A stretch of DNA of 27,659 bases, from contig CAZUEH010000016.1 in NCBI GenBank assembly GCA_964619315.1, forward strand, positions 1 to 27,659, given 5' to 3'. Origin of the DNA: Fimisoma sp964619315 (GTDB lineage Bacteria > Bacillota > Clostridia > Peptostreptococcales > Anaerovoracaceae). The notes under the pieces were generated by a model. The model made no database searches. It worked only from the letters and a program-made list of their open reading frames with translations, and was not told the DNA's origin. Positions 1 to 6,372 of the stretch are shown one piece after another (position 1 is the stretch's first letter; the number at the start of each line of letters is the position of its first letter). The position numbers were made by a program, and so were the translations under genes.

Positions 1-148
1 TTCGACCATGACGAGAACATTGGCCTAAAATCTATGGGCAAAATAACCTCTATGGAACCCAAAATCAGAGATTTTGACCATGACGAGAACATTGGCCTAA
101 AATCTATGGGCAAAATAACCTCTATGGGACCCGAAATCAGAGATTTCG
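1..148. repeat. 72-bp tandem direct repeat, two full copies plus start of a third
   Basis: Copy 1 is 1-72, copy 2 is 73-144, and a third begins at 145 but diverges after the first few bases. Copies 1 and 2 match at 69 of 72 positions; differences are at unit positions 3, 56 and 61. The array almost certainly continues left of the window. Each unit ends in a palindrome with a 3-nt loop (60-76 and 132-148), and within each unit the string TCTATGG occurs twice. The unit is a multiple of three, so an open frame passes through every copy (see the partial CDS). On the minus strand one frame is also open through the array. Whether this is a repeat protein, a non-coding repeat or a mobile repeat family cannot be settled from this piece. 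Confidence 0.9.
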
Positions 149-189
149 ACTATGCGGGGATTATACCAGCGTTACCACAGTGTAATTAA
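1..189 (+). CDS. 3' end of a possible repeat-containing protein, unknown function (partial)
   Basis: Frame 1 is open from the window edge to a TAA at 187-189, giving 62 residues. It holds two 24-residue repeats starting FDHDENIGLKSMGK and ending in IRD, then a short unique tail, FDYAGIIPALPQCN. The repeat is charged, with no membrane segment, signal or recognised motif. The other two forward frames are closed by stops in each unit. Of three differences between copies, one is silent (Phe TTC/TTT) and two change residues (Glu to Gly, Lys to Glu), so there is no clear sign of protein-level selection. One minus-strand frame is equally open, and the unit length alone makes such frames likely. It ends 52 bp before pyrH. 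I do not recognise a family; it may not be a real gene. Confidence 0.3.
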   Translation, partial: FDHDENIGLKSMGKITSMEPKIRDFDHDENIGLKSMGKITSMGPEIRDFDYAGIIPALPQCN

Positions 190-241
190 GTTGTCGTATG
201 ATGAATGGACTATCCATTTAACAAAACGAAAGGTGTAGATA

Positions 242-946
242 ATGAAACCGATATATAAAAGAGTGCTGCTTAAAATCAGTGGAGAAGCTTTAGCGGGAGA
301 ACAACGTTTTGGAATCAATGAAGCTATGACTCAAAGGGTTGCTGAACAAGTAAAACAAATTCATGACTTAGGTGTGGAAGTTGCCATCGTAGTAGGTGGC
401 GGTAACTTCTGGAGAGGCAGAACCAGCAAAGACATGGACAGAGCTACTGCTGATTATATGGGAATGTTAGCTACAGTAATGAACTCATTGGCGTTACAAG
501 ATGCATTTTTAGCTTTAGGAGTGCCAACAAGGGTACAGACATCTATTGAGATGAGAGAAATCGCAGAACCTTATGCTAGAAGAAAAGCTCTTAGCCAACT
601 TGAACATGGTGACATAGTAATATTTGGAGCAGGCACTGGAAACCCATTCTTTTCTACAGATACAACTGCGGCGCTAAGAGCGGCAGAAATGGATGCGGAA
701 GTAATTCTACTTGCAAAAAACGTAGATGCGGTTTATGACAAAGATCCAGTGACAAATAAGGACGCTAAAAAATTCAACAAGCTATCTCATATGGATGTTG
801 TTGAAAAAGAACTAAAAGTAATGGATTTAACAGCAGCTACTCTTTGTAAGGATAATAATATAAAAATTCATATTTTTGCTATCGCAGAGGAAGGCAATGT
901 AATGAGAGCTATTCTTGGCGAAGATATAGGAACGATTATTGAATAG
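242..946 (+). CDS. pyrH: UMP kinase
   Basis: Phosphorylates UMP to UDP with ATP in the cytosol, the step that feeds UTP and CTP synthesis. The 234-residue length is normal for the bacterial hexameric enzyme of the amino acid kinase fold. Seen motifs: the N-terminal KISGEAL phosphate-binding strand (residues 11-17), the GGGNFWRGR glycine loop (52-60), the DRATADYMGMLATVMN helix (66-81) and the FGAGTGNPFFSTDTTA UMP/phosphate loop (128-143). The start has AAAGGTG a few bases upstream. frr follows after 10 bp, the usual pair. The usual upstream neighbours rpsB and tsf are absent; a 72-bp repeat array lies there instead. No convincing promoter is seen in the 52-bp gap, only a weak TATGAT at 197-202 and a small hairpin (AATGGA/TCCATT) near 205-219. 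Confidence 0.97.
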   Translation: MKPIYKRVLLKISGEALAGEQRFGINEAMTQRVAEQVKQIHDLGVEVAIVVGGGNFWRGRTSKDMDRATADYMGMLATVMNSLALQDAFLALGVPTRVQTSIEMREIAEPYARRKALSQLEHGDIVIFGAGTGNPFFSTDTTAALRAAEMDAEVILLAKNVDAVYDKDPVTNKDAKKFNKLSHMDVVEKELKVMDLTAATLCKDNNIKIHIFAIAEEGNVMRAILGEDIGTIIE

Positions 947-956
947 GAGGCCCTAA

Positions 957-1511
957 ATGGAAACTATTAAGAAAAACCTCGAAGAAAGAGGCAAGAAAAG
1001 CATATCAATTTTAAAAGAGGATCTGAACACTGTAAGAGCAGGAAGAGCGAATCCAACATTGTTGGACAAGGTAATGGTAGACTATTATGGTACGCCTACA
1101 CCACTTAAGAACATCGCAAATATTTCGGTTCCGGATCCAAGAACTCTATTGGTATCACCATTTGACCAAAAATCAGTAGGCGATATAGAAAAAGCTATCA
1201 ATGTTGCAAACATAGGAATCAACCCTTCAAATGACGGCAAGTCTGTAAGATTAGTAATTCCTCAGGTAACAGAAGAGAGAAGAAAAGAACTTACCAAGAC
1301 TGTTAAAAAAATGGGTGAATATAGCAAAATAGCTGTAAGAAATATTAGACGTGATGCAAATGACGAGTTGAAGAAACTTGAAAAAAGTCATGACATTACT
1401 GAAGATGAATTAAAAAAAGCATTGGATCATATTCAAAAAGCCACAGACAAAATTGTCAAAGAAATTGATGAAATCATAGCGGCAAAAGATAAAGAAATTT
1501 TAGAAGTATAA
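957..1511 (+). CDS. frr: Ribosome recycling factor
   Basis: Works with EF-G to split post-termination ribosomes into subunits so they can be reused. The 184 residues match the family's near-constant length of about 185. Family features seen: the VRAGRANPTLLDKVMVDYYG segment (about 27-46), the VPDPRTLLVSPFD region (about 59-71) and the C-terminal helix-rich RRDANDELKKLEK segment, which builds the three-helix bundle around the hinge domain. An AGGAGG-like site (TAGGAGGCCCTAA) precedes the ATG, and pyrH lies 10 bp upstream, so the two are translated from one transcript. A stem-loop starts 13 bp after the stop and separates it from uppS. Confidence 0.97.
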   Translation: METIKKNLEERGKKSISILKEDLNTVRAGRANPTLLDKVMVDYYGTPTPLKNIANISVPDPRTLLVSPFDQKSVGDIEKAINVANIGINPSNDGKSVRLVIPQVTEERRKELTKTVKKMGEYSKIAVRNIRRDANDELKKLEKSHDITEDELKKALDHIQKATDKIVKEIDEIIAAKDKEILEV

Positions 1512-1524
1512 GAGGTTAATAGTT

Positions 1525-1547
1525 GTGGCTGCTACCAAGGCAGCCAC
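1525..1547 (+). promoter_or_regulatory. Stem-loop between frr and uppS, possible attenuator
   Basis: GTGGCTGC (1525-1532) and GCAGCCAC (1540-1547) form a perfect 8-bp stem with a 7-nt loop, followed by a moderately T-rich TCTATTTAT. It sits just after the frr stop. It could be a weak terminator or a processing signal that lowers expression of the downstream uppS-polC genes relative to pyrH-frr. It also argues against the GTG at 1525 as the uppS start, because that codon would be paired. Confidence 0.5.
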
Positions 1548-1566
1548 TCTATTTATAGGTAATTTA

Positions 1567-2289
1567 ATGATAGATAAAAAACTATTGCCGGAGCATGTTG
1601 CAGTCATAATGGACGGAAATGGACGCTGGGCACAGAGGAACAAAGTCAACAGAGTGGCAGGACATAATGCTGGAATGTTGGCGATGAAAGAAATTATAAA
1701 ACGGTCAGACGTAATCGGAATTAAATATCTGACGGTATACGCCTTTTCTACTGAAAACTGGAAACGGTCTTCTGAAGAAGTTGGTGGAATTTTTGGGTTG
1801 CTTGTAAAATATGTTGCAAGTGAATTAGAAGAATTGAATAAAAATAATGTAAAAGTTTCAATCCTAGGAGATTATAGTCAGATTCCAAAGTCTGCTGTTA
1901 ATAGCATAAACAAGGCACTAAAGACTACTCAAAATAACGACGGATTGCATTTTTGCATTGCATTAAACTACGGTAGCAGACAAGAAATTGTTAGATCTGT
2001 CAAAAAAATCGGCGAGTTGATACAAGCTGGCCAATTGACAGAAGCCGAGGTTACAGAAGATACTATTGCAAAATACCTTTATACGGGAGAAGAAAACGGC
2101 TATATACCTGATCCGGACTTGGTTATTAGAACGAGCGGAGAAGAAAGACTTTCCAATTTTCTACTTTGGCAGAGTGCGTACAGTGAGTTTGCTTTTAGCG
2201 ATTCGTTGTGGCCTGATTTTACTCCCGATGAGTTTGAAAATATGATAGAAAAATACACCAAAAGAGAGAGAAGATTTGGCGGTAGATAA
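1567..2289 (+). CDS. uppS: Isoprenyl transferase (undecaprenyl diphosphate synthase)
   Basis: Adds isopentenyl diphosphate units in cis to farnesyl diphosphate, making the C55 lipid carrier for peptidoglycan and wall polymers. From the chosen ATG the protein has 240 residues. Signature features: AVIMDGNGRWA with the catalytic Asp at residue 16, HNAGM, YAFSTENWKR, ALNYGSRQEI, and the C-terminal RTSGEERLSNFLLWQSAYSE block with Arg188 and Arg194 for pyrophosphate binding, ending RRFGG. The open frame extends upstream to a GTG at 1525, but those 14 codons lie over a hairpin and add no family sequence. TAGGT sits 6 nt before the ATG at 1567, though this site is weak. Its place before cdsA-dxr-rseP-ispG is the standard order. 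Confidence 0.95.
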   Translation: MIDKKLLPEHVAVIMDGNGRWAQRNKVNRVAGHNAGMLAMKEIIKRSDVIGIKYLTVYAFSTENWKRSSEEVGGIFGLLVKYVASELEELNKNNVKVSILGDYSQIPKSAVNSINKALKTTQNNDGLHFCIALNYGSRQEIVRSVKKIGELIQAGQLTEAEVTEDTIAKYLYTGEENGYIPDPDLVIRTSGEERLSNFLLWQSAYSEFAFSDSLWPDFTPDEFENMIEKYTKRERRFGGR

Positions 2290-2329
2290 AAGCCAAATGT
2301 ATATAAAGTAATTACAAAAGGAGACAAAT

Positions 2330-3112
2330 ATGAAAACAAGAATCATTTCCGCGTGCATTATGCTTCCGCTGTTCATCTTAGTTTACTTAGGTGGATGGTT
2401 TATATGGGGAGCTGCTATAGTCGTAGGGTTTCTTGGAGTAAGGGAGTTTTATAAAGGGTTTGAAGCCTCTGGCGCTAAACCATCATATACAACTGCTTAT
2501 TTGGCAATTATATCTTTGTATGCTATAAACATTGTTGCACCTGAAAATGCGAATTTGTTATTGCTATGGACTGTGTTAGTGACAGTTGCTAGCATGCTTT
2601 ATGGATTCAAGGTAAACGAGAGAAAATTGGAGGATATGACTTCCACATTGCTTGGAATAATGTATGTGGTCTTCTTTTCTTATCACATAGTTCTAATCGA
2701 TCAGTCACAACATAGAAATTTAATATGGTTAGTATTCCTAACTGCATTTGGAACTGATATAATGGCATACTTTACAGGAATGGCAATAGGAAAACATAAA
2801 CTATGTCCGAACTTAAGCCCTAAAAAGAGCATTGAAGGAGCTGTTGGTGGAGTTGTAGGCAGTGTTGCATTGTGTGGCCTGTTTGGATATTTCGTATTGC
2901 CAAATGAATTGGTTATGTGCCTTGTTATAGGTCTATTGGGCAGCGTGTTTGCTCAGCTTGGTGACCTTTCTGCATCGGCATTTAAACGTCAGATGGGAAT
3001 AAAGGATTACGGAAACCTAATCCCAGGACATGGCGGAATATTAGACAGATTTGATAGCGTAATGTTTACCGCGCCGTTAGTATATTACTGCATAATATTT
3101 TTAGGAATATAA
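2330..3112 (+). CDS. cdsA: Phosphatidate cytidylyltransferase (CDP-diglyceride synthase)
   Basis: Integral membrane enzyme that makes CDP-diacylglycerol from phosphatidic acid and CTP, the branch point for bacterial phospholipids. At 260 residues it is of normal length. The protein is mostly hydrophobic helices, beginning at residue 4. Near the C-terminus is the family signature, running from GDLSASAFKR (211-220) through KDYGNLIPGHGGILDR (225-240), which holds the metal- and CTP-binding residues. An AAGGAG site precedes the ATG. dxr follows after 2 bp, so the genes are probably translationally coupled. Confidence 0.96.
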   Translation: MKTRIISACIMLPLFILVYLGGWFIWGAAIVVGFLGVREFYKGFEASGAKPSYTTAYLAIISLYAINIVAPENANLLLLWTVLVTVASMLYGFKVNERKLEDMTSTLLGIMYVVFFSYHIVLIDQSQHRNLIWLVFLTAFGTDIMAYFTGMAIGKHKLCPNLSPKKSIEGAVGGVVGSVALCGLFGYFVLPNELVMCLVIGLLGSVFAQLGDLSASAFKRQMGIKDYGNLIPGHGGILDRFDSVMFTAPLVYYCIIFLGI

Positions 3113-3114
3113 AT

Positions 3115-4254
3115 ATGAAAAAAATATCGCTTTTAGGAAGCACCGGCTCTATTGGAACTCAGTGCCTCGACATAATTAGGGAAAACAAAGAAGAATACAA
3201 AGTTGTTGCATTGACTTGTGGAGCAAATATTAATTTGCTTTCGGAACAAATTAGTGAGTTTAAACCAGAACTGGCTGTTGTTTCAAAGGAAGACGATGCA
3301 TCGACGCTACAAAAGAAGCATCCAGATGTAAACATCCTTTGGGGTAGCGAAGGTTTAATCAATGGTGCGTCTATAGATTGTGATATGGTAGTCAATGGCT
3401 TGATGGGAATGAGAGGCCTAGAACCTACCTATCATGCAATATTAGCTGGAAGAGATGTGGCATTGGCTAACAAAGAAACTCTAGTGGCAGGCGGAGAAGT
3501 AATAATGTCTGCTGTAAAAGAGAAGGGGATAAAACTTCTTCCCGTAGATAGTGAGCATAGTGCAATTTTTCAGTGTTTAGAAGGAAATAGAGATAGAAAG
3601 CTAAATAAAATTTTGCTTACTGCTTCTGGAGGACCGTTTAGAGGGTACACATTAGAGCAGTTAGCGGAAGTGACTTTAGCTCAGGCACTTAAACATCCAA
3701 ACTGGAGCATGGGCAAAAAAATCACTATCGATTCAGCAACTATGATGAACAAAGGCCTTGAAGTAATAGAGGCCAAATGGCTATTCGATGTAGATGTAAA
3801 AAACATAGAAATTTTAGTTCATCCTCAAAGCATTCTTCATTCGGCAGTAGAGTTTGAAGACAAGTCGATAATAGGTCAAATGGGCGTTCCGGATATGCGA
3901 ATACCTATAAGTTTTGCCATGGCTTATCCAAACAGGTTGCCAAACACGAGAGATGGTGTGGACTTTTTTGGTGGAGCATCAACTCTGACATTTGAAAAAC
4001 CTAACCAAGAAGTATTTAGGTGCATTAAGATGGCATATGAGTGCTCAGAGGCAGGGGGAACTTATCCTGTAGTAATGAATGCTGCCAACGAGGTTTTAGT
4101 AGAACTACTTTTAGATGGCAAGATAAAGTTCATAGACATTCAAAACAACTTAGAAAGAATACTTGATGAACATGTGCCAATCTATAATTTAACTTTAGAA
4201 GATATTATAGAAGCCGATAAAAAGGCGCGTATAGACACATATAAATTAGGGTAA
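3115..4254 (+). CDS. dxr: 1-deoxy-D-xylulose 5-phosphate reductoisomerase
   Basis: Second step of the MEP (non-mevalonate) isoprenoid pathway: NADPH-dependent rearrangement and reduction of DXP to 2-C-methyl-D-erythritol 4-phosphate. The 379 residues fit the family. Seen: the dinucleotide-binding GSTGSIG (residues 8-14), ANKETLVAGG, the metal-binding PVDSEHSAIFQ segment (Asp145, Glu147), and DSATMMNKGLEVIEA (206-220), which carries Asn212, Lys213 and Glu216. It starts 2 bp after cdsA and is followed 23 bp later by rseP. ispG lies two genes downstream, so two enzymes of the same pathway are in this operon, with uppS using the products. Confidence 0.97.
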   Translation: MKKISLLGSTGSIGTQCLDIIRENKEEYKVVALTCGANINLLSEQISEFKPELAVVSKEDDASTLQKKHPDVNILWGSEGLINGASIDCDMVVNGLMGMRGLEPTYHAILAGRDVALANKETLVAGGEVIMSAVKEKGIKLLPVDSEHSAIFQCLEGNRDRKLNKILLTASGGPFRGYTLEQLAEVTLAQALKHPNWSMGKKITIDSATMMNKGLEVIEAKWLFDVDVKNIEILVHPQSILHSAVEFEDKSIIGQMGVPDMRIPISFAMAYPNRLPNTRDGVDFFGGASTLTFEKPNQEVFRCIKMAYECSEAGGTYPVVMNAANEVLVELLLDGKIKFIDIQNNLERILDEHVPIYNLTLEDIIEADKKARIDTYKLG

Positions 4255-4277
4255 AAATAGACTCATAAGGGGGATTT

Positions 4278-5279
4278 ATGAAGACAGCAATACTTGCGAT
4301 TATATTATTTTGTGTAATGATTTTTCCGCACGAACTCGGACATTTTGTTGCAGCAAAAAAAATGGGGGTAAAAGTAAACGAATTCGCTTTTGGAATGGGA
4401 CCAATTATTTGGAAGAAGCAAAGAGGGGAAACTTTGCATAGTATTAGACTATTTCCAATAGGTGGATTTTGTGCAATGGAGGGAGAAGACGAAGATTCTC
4501 CTGAGCCACGAGCCTTTTCCAACAAGAAGCCTTGGCAAAAAATAGTGGTTTTGGTTTCAGGCTCATTGATGAATGTAATATGCGCTCTATTAGTGATGAT
4601 TTTAGTTGTAGGAACAGTTGGCTTTACTACTACAACGATAGATTTAGTTAACGAAAACAGTCCTGCTGCTTATGCCCAATTGATGCATGGAGACGAGATT
4701 ACCGCAATTGATGGTGACGAGGTGGATTCGTGGAATGATGTTTCCAAAGGAATTGTAAAATCAAATGGTGAAAGCATTGAGGTTACCGTAGATAGAGATG
4801 GTCAAACAAAGACCTTAACAATACAGCCTGAAGTAAATGAAGATGGGGGATATGTAATAGGCATAACTTCCAAAGTAAGTCATAACCCGGGCAGAGCAGT
4901 AATAGAAGGCACAAAAGCAACTTGGAATATGACAGTCACTATGTTCGATACATTGGGACAACTATTTACAGGTAAAGTGGGCGCTGATGATTTGAGTGGA
5001 CCTGTGGGAATGGTACAAATGGTAAGTGAAACTTCCCAATACGGACTATGGTATTATGGATTCCTCACATCACTTATCTGCCTAAACCTTGCCATAATCA
5101 ACATGCTTCCTTTGCCAGCCCTTGATGGTGGTAGAATTATCTTTGTTTTGTACAACATGATAACGGGTAAGGAAGTTAGCCAGAAGGTAGAAGGAACGGT
5201 ACATTTTATAGGAATTATGCTGTTATTTGGTTTAATGATTTATGTTACCTTTAACGATATTACGAGAATTTTCGGATAG
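4278..5279 (+). CDS. rseP: RIP metalloprotease, site-2 protease family
   Basis: Membrane-embedded zinc protease that cuts substrates within the bilayer, typically anti-sigma factors or leftover signal peptides. 333 residues. Seen: HELGH zinc motif in the first membrane helix (His18, Glu19, His22), a second hydrophobic segment near 95-115, one PDZ domain (about 115-195, with a GDEITAIDGDEV core) and the NMLPLPALDGGR motif (275-286) with Asp283 as third zinc ligand, then a last membrane helix. E. coli RseP has two PDZ domains; a single one is usual in Firmicutes (RasP/YluC type). An AAGGGGG site precedes the ATG. The substrate cannot be told from the sequence; its place among isoprenoid genes is conserved in Clostridia. 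Confidence 0.94.
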   Translation: MKTAILAIILFCVMIFPHELGHFVAAKKMGVKVNEFAFGMGPIIWKKQRGETLHSIRLFPIGGFCAMEGEDEDSPEPRAFSNKKPWQKIVVLVSGSLMNVICALLVMILVVGTVGFTTTTIDLVNENSPAAYAQLMHGDEITAIDGDEVDSWNDVSKGIVKSNGESIEVTVDRDGQTKTLTIQPEVNEDGGYVIGITSKVSHNPGRAVIEGTKATWNMTVTMFDTLGQLFTGKVGADDLSGPVGMVQMVSETSQYGLWYYGFLTSLICLNLAIINMLPLPALDGGRIIFVLYNMITGKEVSQKVEGTVHFIGIMLLFGLMIYVTFNDITRIFG

Positions 5280-5287
5280 GAGCTATT

Positions 5288-6367
5288 ATGTCTACAAGAA
5301 AAGTGAGATGTGGAGACATATTCATAGGAGGTGGCGCACCTGTCACAATTCAGTCTATGACCAATGTGGATTCCAGAGATGAAAAAGCACTTATCAATCA
5401 AATATGTAAACTTGCTGATGCGGGATGCCAAATAGTCAGGGTTGCAGTACCTGATATGGAATCTGCTCAAGTTTTAGGCAGGGTTAAAAAGCATGTCAAA
5501 GTACCTCTAGTGGCAGATATACATTTTGATTATAGATTAGCTATAGAAGCGATAAAAGCAGGTGCCGACAAAATTCGAATAAATCCAGGCAACATAGGTA
5601 GCCCAGAGAGAATAAAAGCTGTTGTAGAAGCAGCGCGTCAACGTGAGGTCCCAATAAGAGTAGGCGTTAATTCAGGCTCCCTTGAAAAAGACATTTTGCA
5701 AAAGTATGGTGGAGTTACGGCGCAAGGCTTAGCTGAAAGTGCGTTGCTCAACTTAAAATATATAGAGGATATGGACTATGGCAATTTGGTGGTTTCCATC
5801 AAATCATCAGACGTAGTTATGAACTATAATGCTCATAAAATTCTAACAAAGGCGACATATGTTCCTGTACATATTGGGATTACTGAAGCAGGCACACCAA
5901 GCCGCGGCAAAATAAAGTCGGCGGTTGGACTTGGGGCCTTGTTGCTGGAAGGCATTGGAGATACGATGAGAGTGTCTCTCACTGCTGACCCTGTAGAGGA
6001 AGTCAAATTCGCTCTTGAAATACTCAAAAGTTTAGGGATGAGAAAATCAGCAATAAATTTAGTTTCTTGCCCTACATGTGGCAGAACTAAGATAAATTTA
6101 CAAAGCTTAGCTGAAACTATAGAAACAAAACTAGCACCACTTGAAAAGGAATTAGAGGCGCAAGGAAGTGGTGGGCTTACTATTGCGGTAATGGGATGCG
6201 CAGTCAACGGCCCAGGAGAAGCCAGGGAGGCTGATTTTGGAGTTGCAGGAGGAGAAGGAAAAGGCCTAATCTTTGCAAAGGGTGAGATAATAAAAACTGT
6301 AGCGGAGAAAGATTTAGCCGAAGAATTTTTAACAGTAATACAAAACTATTGTAGGAGCTTGAAATAG
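5288..6367 (+). CDS. ispG: 4-hydroxy-3-methylbut-2-enyl diphosphate synthase (flavodoxin/ferredoxin)
   Basis: Penultimate MEP pathway enzyme, a [4Fe-4S] protein that reductively opens methylerythritol cyclodiphosphate to HMBPP. The 359 residues match the bacterial two-domain form (TIM barrel then cluster domain). Seen: TIM-barrel sequence such as VADIHFDYRLA and KIRINPGNIG, and the cluster ligands Cys261 and Cys264 (SCPTCGR) and Cys304 with Glu311 (GCAVNGPGE). The start lies 8 bp after rseP with a GGAG site overlapping the rseP end. polC begins 5 bp after its stop. All essential residues visible to me are present. Confidence 0.97.
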   Translation: MSTRKVRCGDIFIGGGAPVTIQSMTNVDSRDEKALINQICKLADAGCQIVRVAVPDMESAQVLGRVKKHVKVPLVADIHFDYRLAIEAIKAGADKIRINPGNIGSPERIKAVVEAARQREVPIRVGVNSGSLEKDILQKYGGVTAQGLAESALLNLKYIEDMDYGNLVVSIKSSDVVMNYNAHKILTKATYVPVHIGITEAGTPSRGKIKSAVGLGALLLEGIGDTMRVSLTADPVEEVKFALEILKSLGMRKSAINLVSCPTCGRTKINLQSLAETIETKLAPLEKELEAQGSGGLTIAVMGCAVNGPGEAREADFGVAGGEGKGLIFAKGEIIKTVAEKDLAEEFLTVIQNYCRSLK

Positions 6368-6372
6368 CAAAC

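Noticed and set aside
1..148. CRISPR array
   Set aside because: The whole 72-bp unit is repeated, so there are no distinct spacers between constant repeats, and no cas genes are seen.
1..149. Minus-strand repeat gene through the left-edge array
   Set aside because: One reverse frame is open, but a stop lies at 150-152 and no ribosome site or good start follows it; the openness follows from the unit being a multiple of three.
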